From Saccharum officinarum (taxonomy: Eukaryota > Streptophyta > Magnoliopsida > Poales > Poaceae): a stretch of 64,000 nucleotides of DNA. Of the stretch, positions 11,212 through 21,750 are shown piece after piece. Positions within the stretch are counted from its first letter, which is position 1. Every line of letters starts with the position of its first letter. The notes beneath the pieces are model-generated. The model was not told the origin of the DNA, did not search any database, and worked only from the letters and a program-made list of their open reading frames with translations. Location: NCBI GenBank assembly GCA_020631735.1, contig CM036221.1, positions 9,095,381 through 9,159,380 on the forward strand, in the 5' to 3' direction. The position numbers and the translations under genes were made by a program.

Positions 11212-12357
11212 ATGCACCCCACCCACTTATTGACATGCCTCTCCTTCGACATTGCAAGGTAAAATTGATTGCCATGTCTTTCATTCTATGCTAAGGACTT
11301 GATAGAGCATGTAGACATAATAAGTGGTACGCATAAGCATTCATGATAAATCAAATGAATTTGATGGATATATGTTACCACTACTGCTTCTATGCTTATT
11401 TTGATCTAGTGGTGGCATATGACATGTTTGTGAGCTTGTAAACCTAGTGTTGAATCTAGAAGATTTGCTATAAGTGTTTAATTCAACATAGACAAGATAA
11501 CCCTTATTTTGAGGAGTGAAGAAGCTTGTCTTTGGTTCAAATCGAATTAAATATCTTTGGCAAGTATTCTAGGTTAAACCAAATTTGATAAATTTTTAAC
11601 CTTACATGTGGTATCAAGTTAATTTCAATCTACTCCATCAAACACTTTTCCTTCTCTCCACAATTTGATCCTTTTTTGGGTAAGTTGTTGACAAAGGGGA
11701 GAGAAAAAGGAGAAAAAGATGATTCAACTTGATAAAGGGGTAAATAAAATTTGTTGATGCACACAAGTAGGGGGAGCAAGCTCATAAACAAAGTTGTTGC
11801 ATTTGTTTGTGCATTCTCATATGACTTGCTCATTGCACATGTTTTTAAATTCAATATACGTGCTTGTGTGGTGCAATGCTAGTATAGAACTTGATGATGA
11901 AATGATCTACTAGCATGCATAGGAATAGTTTACATGTGGTATCTAGACATGCTTATAGCTCTACAAGTGGTACAAGTGGTCTAAGAACCTTTACATATAA
12001 TGTTGATCTCACGGGGTTCTTGAGTTTTGATGGATGTCTAGTTACTTCATGATGCTAAGGATGGTGTAAAAGGCAACTCCGATTGGTATCACGCTTCAAA
12101 GGTCTATTTCTTACACCATAGCATCATTTTGGTAGAATTACTCTCCCAACACTTCTATCCATGCATATGTGCAAAGCTTTCAATCCAAACTCTATGCACA
12201 TATGTAGGGGGAGCTAATGCTACCAAAACCAAGCTTGTGATAATTGTCCAAACTTTACTTATGAGCAAAATGATTGGACAAGTATGACAAGTTCAAAACT
12301 TTTATTATCAAAATCATCTTTGTGAGGGTTGTCATCAATTACCAAAAAGGGGGAGAT
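11212..12357 (+). other. copia 3' non-coding region with repeated polypurine-like tracts
   Basis: There is no coding potential between the Pol stop and the 3' LTR. GGGGAG or GGGGGAG tracts occur near 11697, 11770, 12206 and 12349; only the last adjoins the LTR. Multiple purine tracts here are a Sirevirus trait. AT-rich and TGGTATC-like segments (11606, 11937) are also present. Confidence 0.75.
12344..12356 (+). promoter_or_regulatory. copia polypurine tract
   Basis: AAAAAGGGGGAGA lies one base before the TG of the 3' LTR. This is the expected primer site for plus-strand DNA synthesis. Confidence 0.88.
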
Positions 12358-14633
12358 TGAAAGTCCCTAGTTTGGTTTTGGCTAATTGATGAAACCTAGG
12401 ACTAACCTTTGTATCTAAGTGGATGATTTAGATAAAGGTGGTCATTGCATATGAGACATGACATTGACTCATATGACCAAGATGGTGAAGACCAAGATGA
12501 GGCTTGGCTCGATGGACCGGTTGTGAAGGTGAAGGGCAAGTCGAGGCTTCGAAGCGAAGGACCATGCGATGGTGAAGCTTGAGCAAGACTTAGCGCCGAC
12601 GGACCGATGCAACGATGAAAAGCAAGTGAAGTCAAGGTCGATGGATCGAGACGGTCATGTGATGATATGAAGTGAATCATATCATTTGGAGAAACAAAAT
12701 GGGCTCAAGGCAAAGGTATAACCATAGGGCCATTTTGTTTTACACTCAAGACACCATAGAGGGTGTGAGTGGTTTAGGATCGATAGCCGAACTATTAAGA
12801 GGGGAAGTCTTATCGGTTATTCGATGCACGGGTGCCACTAGGTGAATTCATGAAGTGCATTGCATGTAGGGCCTAGTGAGCTAATTGAAAACCTTTGAAA
12901 ATGATTGAGAAAAAGCTAACACACAAGCACATGGAGATGTACACTTGATGGTGTTGGCACATTTGCAAAGGTGGCGTTGGTCGCGCTGTGGTTTGCGGGT
13001 AGAGAGGGTTTGGGTTCCTCTCTCCCTCCCGCCGAGCGTGCAAGCGCGGGATTCAGGCGATTTCAGGGAAATGAAATGCCTATTTTCCACTACGCCGAAA
13101 GTCGGAAAAGAAACGGAAGCGAACGGAGGTCACAGAGGTGACCGGACGCTGCACCGGACGCGGTCACGGTGTGACCGGACGCGTCCGGTCAGTACAGCGC
13201 GGTTTCGGGCGCGCGGGCTAGGGTTTGCAACCGGCGCGTCCGGTCACTCGCGGGACCGGCGCGTCCGGTCAAGTGCCCAGAAGGAACTGCGGTTCGCAAG
13301 GACGATCGGACGCGGGGCGCGTCCGGTCACACGCGATCGGACGCGTCCGGTCGTCAAGGGAGCTTACTAGACTCCGACCGGACGCTGGCACTGTCACGTC
13401 CGGTCGTTGCGTCGTGGGTGCGTAGGTCAGTGCGATCGGCGCGTCCGGTCGTTCGACAGGCGCGTCCGGTCATCGGGACCGGCGCGTCCGGTCGGTTGAG
13501 CAGCGCGTCCGGTCATAGCGTTTGACCGTTGGGGCGCAGTGACCGTTGGAGGGTCTAACGGTCGCATTTGAAATTTGAGGGACACGTGGACGTCGCAGGG
13601 CGACCGGACGCGGTTGAGCGCGTCCGGTCAGTTTCGACCGGTGCGTCCGGTCGTCCCGAAAAAAACGGTCAGTGGAGTGGCAACGGCTCTATTTGTTTGG
13701 GGTGCTTATAAATACTCGTTGGCCGGCCCTTGGGGAGGTCTCTTGGATTTTCTAACACTCTTGTGCATCCTTTGAGCTAGAGCTACTCCTCCCACTCATC
13801 TCTCTTGCTTGGTTGCAAATCAAAAGTGAGATTGAGTGATCCCAAAGTGCATTGCATAGCTTGAGGGCATCTAGTGGCACTTGTGGGTGGTTTAGCCGGT
13901 GGATTTCTTGTTACTCTTGGAGAATACCGCTCCTAGCCGGCTTGGAGATTGTTGGAGGCGTTGGCAAGAGAAGGTGATTGTTCTTGGCCACCTCTGGTTG
14001 TTTGTAAGAGGTTCTTGTGCTTTCCTCGGCGGGACGCCAAAAGCAACTCTATTGGATTGCGCGTGTCATTGAGTTACCTCACTTGAGAGTGGTGTCTTGC
14101 GGTGCCTTGCGGGGCGTGCCTTGAGGGGCAAGTGACTTGAGGGTCACACCAAGGAACCATCTAAGTGTTGGTCGACACAACCGGTGACGTAGCTTGTCGG
14201 TGCACAAGTGAACACCGGGTGAACAAAAATATTGTGTCTCTTGTCTCCCGGTGATTGGTCTACATATTGTGTTGTTGTCAATATTAATTGATTGTATATC
14301 ATCTTGGTGATTGGCAACATCTTCATTCCACCGTTGGTATAAGATTCACAATCCTTTCTCTCGCATTTACTTTTACTAGATTATCTTGTGTAGCTCTAGT
14401 GGTAGCCTTTTCTAGTAGTTGTTAGCTTGCTCACTAGTGTAAGTTAGCGACTTAGCACTTGTGTGAACTAGAGATCATAATCTACTAGACTTGTGGATAG
14501 GAGGCTTGCATCACAACCTTTGGCTAAGCAAAACTCGCTTTACGCCGTTTGTTATTCTAACAAGTTTGCTTAGTGGTGCTTGTAGAATTTCTATAGGCTA
14601 TTCACCCCCCCTCTAGCCATCTAGGACCTTACA
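12358..14633 (+). repeat. 3' LTR of the copia/Sirevirus element
   Basis: 2276 bp, beginning TGAAAGTCCC and ending CTTACA, followed by the TSD CCCAC at 14634-14638. It retains the palindrome array and the TATA box (13707-13714). It differs from the 5' LTR by about 20 substitutions and two or three homopolymer-length changes. Confidence 0.95.
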
Positions 14634-14638
14634 CCCAC

Positions 14639-15231
14639 TTTGCCGCACCACCAATCATGGCGCGGCAGAGCCGTATACAGGCCGCGGCGCAGGCCTTCCC
14701 TTCCCTTTCTTCCTCACTCTGCCTTTCGAAATAGAAGGCCGCCACCGAGCCGTGTGGATGGAAAAGAGAAGGGGGCACGACCCCTTGGTACCGCCGGCTG
14801 CCGGCCACCTCCCCGGAGGCTGCCCGCCGCCCTCCCTCCTTGCCCGCCTCCTCCTCTCCCTGCTCGCCTCCTTCTCTCCCTTCCTCCAAGCTTCTCCTCT
14901 ACCTCGGTGACAGTAATATACTCTTATTTGTTGTTTCATCGGTGCATTTAGAGATTAAGGTTGTTGAAAGAAATGATATGGTTTGTAGGAGAAATATATT
15001 TGGAAACTATGAATAGGTATTGTTGATCTTATTTATTGTATGAATGGTGGATTGAAAGATTAGGGTTCATTGCTAGGGTTTGAAGTAAAATGTTAGAATT
15101 ATGAATATCATCTTTAGTTATGATGCACATTGTTAGCTATTGTTCGGTTAGGTGTATGTAGTATTTTAGTAGCATTGATGTATATGGTTTTTTTAGTGAA
15201 TAAGTATTTTTTGTTTATATTTTTTGGCTAG
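14639..15231 (+). other. leader/5' region of the old GRF-like element (non-coding)
   Basis: It begins with the third hairpin unit and a CT-rich, GC-rich segment, then turns AT-rich (14920-15230), ending in TTTTTTGGCTAG just before a coding-like stretch. That resembles a 5' exon, an intron and a splice acceptor. Open frames on both strands at 14629-14951 are composition artefacts; I see no recognisable protein in them. Confidence 0.4.
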
Positions 15232-15420
15232 ATGCAACACTTGTATCGGGAGCGGATTTGGAAAGAACGGGGTCGTCCTAGAGAATTGTACCCTGACGTG
15301 TCTAGCAAAGATGCCCCGTCCCTCCTGACCTCCTCGTCCCTAACTGTGACTGTAGTAGGCTGCCCTACGTTGGGCAATCGAGACATCCAGACACTGCTGC
15401 TCGTTGCTTCTACGTACGTA
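15232..15420 (+). pseudogene. degenerate exon of a GRF-zinc-finger-like element protein, part 1
   Basis: The first frame reads QHLYRERIWKERGRPRELYP. From about 15335 a different frame reads CDCSRLPYVGQSRHPDTAAR then CFYV, which has the C-C-H-C spacing of plant GRF/TE-associated zinc fingers. A 1-base loss around 15312-15330 separates the halves and is shared by all three contigs, so it is ancestral decay. A GT donor-like site (TACGTAC then GTAG) closes it. The segment continues, after the LINE and solo-LTR insertions are removed, at 16600 and 20127. Confidence 0.5.
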
Positions 15421-15461
15421 GTTAATTTAATGTAAGGAAATTTTTAATTTCATTATTTGTT

Positions 15462-16570
15462 AATTTGGAAAAGCACAAAGTCCCAACTAAGTACGTTACC
15501 CTCATCAAGGATATGTACAGGGATGTGGTGACGTTTGTCCGAACATGTGATGGCGACACCAGTGACTTTCCAATTAAAATAGGACTGCATCAGGGGTCAG
15601 CTTTGAGTCCTTATTTATTTGCTTTGGTGATGGATGAGGTCACAAGGGACATACAAGGTGATATCCCTTGGTGTATGCTATTTGCTGATGATGTGGTGCT
15701 AGTTGACGACAGTAGGGCGAGGGTTAATAGGAAGTTAGAACTATGGAGGCACACGTTAGAGTCGAAAGGGTTCAGACTTAGTAGGACTAAGACCGAGTAT
15801 ATGAGGTGCGATTTCAGCGCGACTAGGCACGAGGAGGGAGACGTTAGCCTCGATGGGCAAGTGGTGGCCAAGAAGGATACTTTTCGGTATTTAGGGTCGA
15901 TGCTACAAAAGGATGGAGACATTGATGAAGATGTTAGGCATAGAATTTCAGCCGGCTGGTTGAAATGGCGTCAAGCTTCTGGCGTTCTCTGTGACAAAAG
16001 GGTGCCTCAGAAGCTGAAAGGTAAGTTCTATAGGACGACGATTCGTCCGGCGATGTTATATGGTGCTGAGTGTTGGCCTACAAAAAGGCGACATGTCCAG
16101 CAATTGAGTGTAGCGGAGATGCGTATGTTGCGTTGGTGTTGTGGGCACACAAGGAAGGATAGAGTACGGAACGACGATATTCGGGATAGGGTTGGGGTGG
16201 CACCAATTGAGGAGAAATTGATTCAACATCGGTTGAGATGGTTTGGACATGTCCAACGGAGGCCTCCTGAGGCGCCGGTGCGTAGTGGAGTTCTAAAGCG
16301 GGCCGATAATGTAAAGAGCGGTAGAGGTCGACCTAAACTAACTTGGACGAGTCCGTTAAGAGAGATCTTAAGGAGTGGAATATCCCCAAGGATTTAGCTA
16401 TGGACAGGAGCGCTTGGAGATTAGCAATCAACGTGCCTGAACCGTGACATCTTTTGTCTTGTGCCCTTTATGTCCCTTTATGTGTCTCCCTGTTTCTCGT
16501 CTCTTTTGGGTTTCATCTCTAGCCTACCCCAACTTGCTTGGGACAAAAGGCTATGTTGTTGTTGTTGTTG
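15462..16570 (+). mobile_element. 5'-truncated LINE, RTE-type, with (TTG)n tail
   Basis: Flanked by a perfect 8-bp duplication TATTTGTT at 15454-15461 and 16571-16578. The 1109-bp insert starts inside the reverse transcriptase gene and ends GGGACAAAAGGCTATG plus (TTG) repeats, the usual end of grass RTE-type non-LTR elements. There is no promoter, 5' UTR or endonuclease domain. It lies in an intron-like part of the GRF-like element. Confidence 0.88.
15465..16447 (+). pseudogene. LINE reverse transcriptase, C-terminal portion
   Basis: No native start; the protein begins mid-domain at [17 protein letters not shown]. Visible RT motifs are [20 protein letters not shown] and the catalytic box LFADDVVLV (FADD). 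After them come the thumb/connection region and a Cys/His-rich tail ([20 protein letters not shown]). In this contig a 1-base loss in a G run at 16343-16347 moves the stop to 16397. The copies at 32236 and 49574 keep GGG and read through to the proper stop, so the break here is probably an assembly error. The fragment cannot retrotranspose without the missing N-terminal half. Confidence 0.85.
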
Positions 16571-16599
16571 TATTTGTTCATTTGAGTTACTAGTTACTA

Positions 16600-16688
16600 A
16601 TGCTTTGTTGGAATCATGTTCTGCCCAGAGATACTAAGCTGGTTTTAAGGAGCATGAGAGGTGCTTTTTTTCAGTGGATCGACGGTCC
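16600..16688 (+). pseudogene. GRF-like element exon, part 2, interrupted by a solo LTR
   Basis: Reads ...FFQWIDGP and is cut by the LTR insertion right after the GGTCC duplication. Joining it to the sequence after 20126 gives a continuous WIDGP-DKFDPRYLLF reading. That matches the sequence seen next to GRF-type zinc fingers in plant TE-associated proteins. Confidence 0.6.
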
Positions 16689-17163
16689 TGTCATAGCTGG
16701 TTTTAAGGAACAAAACCAAGTACAAGATTACATGTGTGCCCAGAGATCAATCACACACATGCAAGACAATTACAAAAGTATCATACTCAAAGCTTTATTA
16801 CATCACGATTAATATCCATAACACATATAATAGAGTCTCAATAAAAACGAAATGGATAACTAAGCTCTCCGACAAGCATTCTCCATGAGCCATAGGGTTT
16901 AGGGTTTAGGGTTTGACATCAAGTAAAGAGAAAGCAACTTTGATAGTCTGTACCCATCCGAGAATTTTATCTAAAAAGAGAAAGTAAAGCAGGCGTAAGT
17001 ACATATCGTACTCAGCAATACATCATGGGGTTCATGAGGCTCAAATGGCTGACACTGGTTAAACTGCATGTAGCGTTTAATGTTTGACAATTTTAAGGAG
17101 TTGTGTAGCAACAAGTTTATCTCAAGCCCATAAACACATGATCAGGTAAACATGAATAATGAA

Positions 17164-17657
17164 CAATGTTTTCAGGTCGGCTGGTCGAACTTGGTCGACC
17201 TGGGACCGACCAGAAGACTAATCGTGATTAATCGTCGACCAGATCGATTAATCGACCCTAGTCGTCCATCTGGTCATCCATGTATATCAGGACATATACC
17301 TGTATATATACCTCTATATATACACTATATTATACACAATAAATGAAGCGTCAAGACTGCATTAGTGTTTAGCTGGTGACTTGCTTGTGGGAGTTGTTTT
17401 CTTCTCTTTTCTGCACTGTCCAGAGGTCCATATTCCTGTCCCAAACTCCATTTCTTTGCTGACTTGCTGCTGAAAGCCTGGAATACCAAAGAAAACCTAG
17501 TCGTCCCTGTCCTAGTCGGACGATTAATCGCGATTAGTCGATGACTAATCGGACGACCAGGTTTCTGGTCGAGCTAATCGAGTCGGACCTCCTAATCGAA
17601 CACTAGTGACCGACCAAGACGATTAATCGTGATTAATCGGACGACCTGAAAACATTG
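17164..17657. mobile_element. non-autonomous hAT-type MITE
   Basis: 494 bp with 16-bp perfect terminal inverted repeats CAATGTTTTCAGGTCG and an 8-bp TSD ATAATGAA (17156-17163, 17658-17665), diagnostic of hAT-type insertion. Subterminal regions carry many copies of ATTAATCG/TAGTCG in both orientations, as in transposase-binding arrays of hAT elements. There is no transposase ORF. It is nested in the solo LTR and therefore younger than it. Confidence 0.9.
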
Positions 17658-19523
17658 ATAATGAATAGCATAAACAATTAACATATAGCGATAAAAACCC
17701 ACTATTCCATAAGGAGTCCAAGACCGCTCGTGACCGTGAGCACGGCTGATATACCAGTTTACACTCTGCAGAGGTTGTATACTTTCATTGTGAGTCGTGA
17801 TTGCACAAATGCCCGGGTTTATAACTCCCAAAACTCTTCTAAGGAGAGCAGGCAGGGTACACTATGAGGTTTTCAGATGTTCGTCTAACAAGTTAGGACT
17901 GCTAGGTTTCGGTGGCAAACAGATGTAGAGCCCCTTTCGAATGGTAAAATGACGCGCAGCCTATACTCATAGGGGCAGAGGCCACACTATACCCGATTCG
18001 TCAGACCCTTTTATGTCGTAAAGATAACCTCTAACAAGCTAGAAAAGGCCCTCATACTTGACCAAAGCTAGAGCCATGTAGCTCCCACAGTTATACTGTA
18101 AGTCCCGGATGATCTCTTACAAATAAGTCCTTATGGAGAGGAATCTGTAGCATTTAGAAAGTAGCTAAATACTCCAGCCCCCTTAATTTGAGTTGCTAAA
18201 AATACATCTTTTAGTGTTTATTGCATATACAATTAGTCAAGTTACAAGATCATGGCTTAAATAGAGCGCTAGCAAAAGACTACCCAATACATAATTCTCA
18301 AGGTGTCAAAGTACAGGGCATCAACAACTAGGATAGTCTAATAGGTGACAAGGTAGACACATACATATGTATTTAATGATTACAATGAATAGGATATAAG
18401 GATGATCTCATATTGTACTTGCCTTGCTCAACGAAGTCCTGATGATCGTCAAAGAACTCCTGGCCTCCCACGAACTGCTCACCGTCTATACTCGATCAAC
18501 AAAGCAACATACAAGCATCCACGCAATCATACACGAAGCAAACAAATAGATACAATTAGAACAGTACACCAACAGAGATAAAACAAGTTAAAAAGTTTAT
18601 AAAACTAATCTACGCAGTGCTACGATCACATAGACGCGAAAATCACCGAAAACGGATCTAAAACGAAGAAGCTATGATTTAAACAAGATTTCATTTAATA
18701 AAATAATAGATTAAAACTAATCTCGAATTTCAAAAGTTGAAAACATGATTAACAATGATATGAACATGTAGACTATGAGATTATGAATCTAACGCAACTT
18801 GAACGGATTAAATCGGAGCTAAAACGAAGTTTTTATGACCATATAAACCAGTGGCAGTTCTGTAAATATAGCAAACTCATTTTGAATCTGATTCAAAATG
18901 AATCTACGCCTTCCAAAGGATAAAGCGTATTCTTAGAGTGCGCTAAGGACGATGGGTTCTATTATAAAAGAACAGAAGGGCTTTTTAGAAAAAAAAATCC
19001 ATGGACGAAGGGGTACGGATTGATCTCATCCATCAGATCTGAAATGGACGGACGAGATTAGATCGGAGGGGGCGGAGGGCTGCCGGCGGCGAGCTGGACG
19101 GCGGCGCTGCCACTGGAGAAGCAAAGGACCTCGCCGGAGTTCGCAAATCCGGCGATTTAAGCCATGGTTTGACTCAGGAGAAGCACTGGGAGCGATAGAA
19201 TATGATCTCGAACTCACCAAGATAGATCTTAGTGGCGATGAATGGACGATAGGGGCATGCGGCTCGGGATGGCGGCGGCGGAGTTCCTGCAGACGTCGGC
19301 GACATGGAGTGAGTGAACCAAAGTCAGAAAAAGAGAAATAAAGGGCTCGGAGGCTTTGCAAACTCATCGAGAAGCTCGCCATCAAGCTTACGGACACAGC
19401 AAGGCGGCGAAACAACGAACTCGAGCTCGGCGGCTTGCTTCGCTAGGGTTCGCGGTGCTGCGAGCTCGGGATGATGCGGCGCTTGCGCTAGGGTTGATAG
19501 GGAAACAGGGCACGGGTGCGGCT

Positions 19524-19533
19524 GCTATATATA
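19524..19533 (-). promoter_or_regulatory. TATA box of the reverse-oriented solo LTR
   Basis: CTATATATAG sits at the edge of a GC-rich leader on the minus strand. It is identical in the other contigs at 36300-36309 and 53639-53648. Confidence 0.55.
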
Positions 19534-20126
19534 GGGGCCTTGGCGTGCGGGTCACGCCACAATCCCGAAGGATTCGCGTGATGGCGTTGCGGTTCACGTG
19601 GACTAGAGTCCGGCTCAGGCACGAGCTGGAGGTAGGAGGCGACACGGCCAAGCAGGCCCGAGGTGTCAGCTGGACGGGGGGAGAGAAAGGGAAGGCGACT
19701 GCGCACTGGTGGTTGGGCCACGGCTGGTTTGGCCCAAGAGAGGAAGAGAGAGAGTGAGCGGGCCGTGGGAAAAACGGGCCAAGGGAGAGAGAGCAGGCCG
19801 ACCAGGGATGGGAGTGGGCCGCTCGGGCCAGAAACGAGAGAGAGAGAGAGAGGTTAAGGAGGGGTTTTACCTTTTCTTTTTATTTTCTGAGTTTTTCAAA
19901 ATATTTTTCCAAAGACTTTTGAATTCATTTGAGTTTTGATTCAAAACCAATCAACACAAAAATTCCAATGCACCAGCATGTAAGCACAAACATGTAGCTA
20001 AATCTTATATTTGTTTTTAATTTGATAAAAGTTATTATTTTTCTAAATTCAAATGCTCACAAAATGCATAAAATAAATCAAATTCACCTATTTAAAACAA
20101 TGCAAATTTTAGGATGTTACAGGTCC

Positions 20127-20446
20127 TGACAAGTTTGACCCAAGGTATCTCCTCTTCGACGATTGGTGGAGAGGGAGACATCCACGTGAGAAGTTCGAGC
20201 GGTGGGTTCCACCTCCACCTACCCCCCTCCCCCCGCCATTGAGCAAAGAGGAGAAGCACTTAGCAGCAGTGAGACAACTCGAAACATTGCCTCGGTGCCA
20301 TTGCGGAGATCAAGTTGTGACAGATCCGGAGAGTACGTTGGACTTTATTTGTCCCAACAAGGATAGAGTAAGCGCAAAGTTTGATCAGGTGGTGGCATTG
20401 CATCTCTATCTCCTTCCTCATCCTCCGAAGACTCCGAATCACTGCT
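20127..20446 (+). pseudogene. GRF-type zinc-finger-like element exon, part 3
   Basis: Continues from 16688 once the solo LTR is removed: DKFDPRYLLFDDWWRG, then RWVPPPPTPLPPPLSKEEKH, then LPRCHCGDQVVTDPES and FICPNK. The Pro-rich linker followed by a CxC...C finger resembles plant GRF-type zinc-finger TE proteins. It ends at a stop just before the gypsy LTR, whose left TSD candidate is CCGAT (20457-20461). The remainder of the element would be right of the gypsy insertion, outside the window. Confidence 0.6.
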
Positions 20447-20461
20447 AACTACATCACCGAT

Positions 20462-20927
20462 TGTCGACGAGATATGGTCGGCAGTCCTCCGAGGGGGTAC
20501 CCACGATGGTAGATTAGTCGGTGGAGGTGCACGAGACGATGATCCTGACGTTGACGCAAGACGAACACGAGGTTTTATCTAGGTTCAGGCCGTCAAGGCG
20601 ACGTAATACCTTACGTCCTGCGTTTTTGTGGATTGTATTGATATAAGTTGTTTTTGAGGGGGGTCCTTGCCCGCCTTATATATCCGGGGGGCAAGGTTAC
20701 AGATCTAAGGACTCTAATCCTAGTCGGTTACAATTGCCATATCTGTACAAGATGAGATGTCTTTCCTATCCGACTAGATTTGCCTTGATCTCCAAGTAGA
20801 TCCCGAGACTTGCGCAGAAAGCTGTCCAGCTGGGCTTGTCCACGCAGCCTTAATCTTGCGAGCTGGGCCACCTTCTCCGAGACGGCCCATGTGTAGCCAT
20901 GAGGGTATATGGGTCTATACCCCCACA
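20462..20927 (-). repeat. gypsy 3' LTR (first contig)
   Basis: 466 bp; the plus strand begins TGTCGACGAGATATGG and ends TATACCCCCACA. The minus strand has a TATA box inside an inverted repeat (CCTTGCCC...GGGCAAGG). The next bases are the complement of the purine-rich motif GCTCGGGGACTAGC. Confidence 0.85.
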
Positions 20928-21750
20928 GCTAGTCCCCGAGCACTATGTATTTTGAGGAATAATCTGGCCTTTTCCGATCAGTGAAGCTTCTGACCAGTAC
21001 TGCTGATCTCCGACCAGGTCAGCAGGCGTCCGACCAGAACTGTTGTCCGACCAGCTCTGCTGGCGTCCGACCAGCCCTGCTGTCGTCCGACCAGTACTGG
21101 GAAACACCAAGTCATCCGGTCTTCCGACCAGCCTTCTTGGTATTCTTTCACTGCAACTTGTCAGATAAGCGACTTAACCGAAAAGTGCATAGTGCTCCGA
21201 GAAAAAACAAATCGATCTTCCTCTGGTGAAGTGTGCCCACTTTTTATTACCGGAGGGAAATGAATTTTACAGCGTTGACTCAACCAATGGGAGATATGAT
21301 CCTCAGGATCAGCTTAAGTAAGGTAGGGGTTACGCCTCTGGCGTTAGCTCATCACTCTGTTGCAAGGCACCGAGCACACTCACCGCTAGGTGAAATATGC
21401 CCACTTAGTCCCCGAGCCTGATAGTAGGTGATTCTATCATGTGGTGTTAGGGTCTAAATATATATAGGCCTTGACACAGTCCCCGAGCTCTGCTCTGGGG
21501 CCGTCTACAGCTCCGCTGTAGTACTGAGTCCCCAGCTCCACTGTGAAACCCACTGCCATATCCTGAAGAGTCCACGTGGCTCAGCCGTGTGGTTGTCCAC
21601 GACTCCGTCGTGGACACAGTCCCCAGATCATCTGTGGGCCCATTTATGGGAGACGAAGAGCAGTTTAGCGCGCAGGGGGCCTGAATTACCCTCGGAGAAG
21701 TATGTTAAGCCTAGCCTGAGCATCGTGGGCCGTAGCAGGCGGTCCAGTAA

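Larger units (their letters stand above)
3648..14633 (+). mobile_element. complete Ty1/copia LTR retrotransposon, Sirevirus (SIRE/Maximus-like) lineage
   Basis: A 10,986-bp element with LTRs of 2275 and 2276 bp (TG...CA), a 5-bp TSD, a primer-binding site like initiator-Met tRNA, gag, then protease-integrase-RT-RNase H in copia order, and a purine tract. Length, long LTRs, a large Gag with an acidic/coiled-coil tail, repeated GGGGGAG tracts before the 3' LTR and a palindrome-rich LTR fit the Sirevirus lineage. By eye the two LTRs differ by about 20 substitutions, 19 of them transitions, or about 0.9 percent. It is inserted in an older GRF-zinc-finger-like element. Confidence 0.93.
16689..20121 (-). 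mobile_element. solo-LTR-like insertion, reverse orientation (TGTAACATCC...TGACA)
   Basis: Perfect 5-bp TSD GGTCC at 16684-16688 and 20122-20126, with TG...CA ends (minus strand begins TGTAACATCC, ends ATGACA). Without the nested MITE it is about 2.9 kb. The minus strand has a TATA box (19524-19533) followed by a GC-rich leader with CCCTAGC motifs, as expected for U3-R of a long LTR. No gag or pol is seen, so it is a solo LTR or a non-autonomous LTR element. It also holds (AGGGTTT)3 at 16894-16914 and a (GA)n run at 19836-19852. ORFs inside look like chance frames. Confidence 0.8.

Noticed and set aside
14629..14951. Overlapping Pro/Arg-rich frames on both strands
   Set aside because: CT-rich leader composition gives open frames on both strands; no conserved domain.
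16894..16914. Chromosome end or telomere
   Set aside because: Only three units, embedded in an LTR with sequence continuing on both sides.
19026..19757. Overlapping frames of 87-133 residues in the solo LTR
   Set aside because: They lie in the GC-rich leader of an LTR on both strands, with no recognisable domain.
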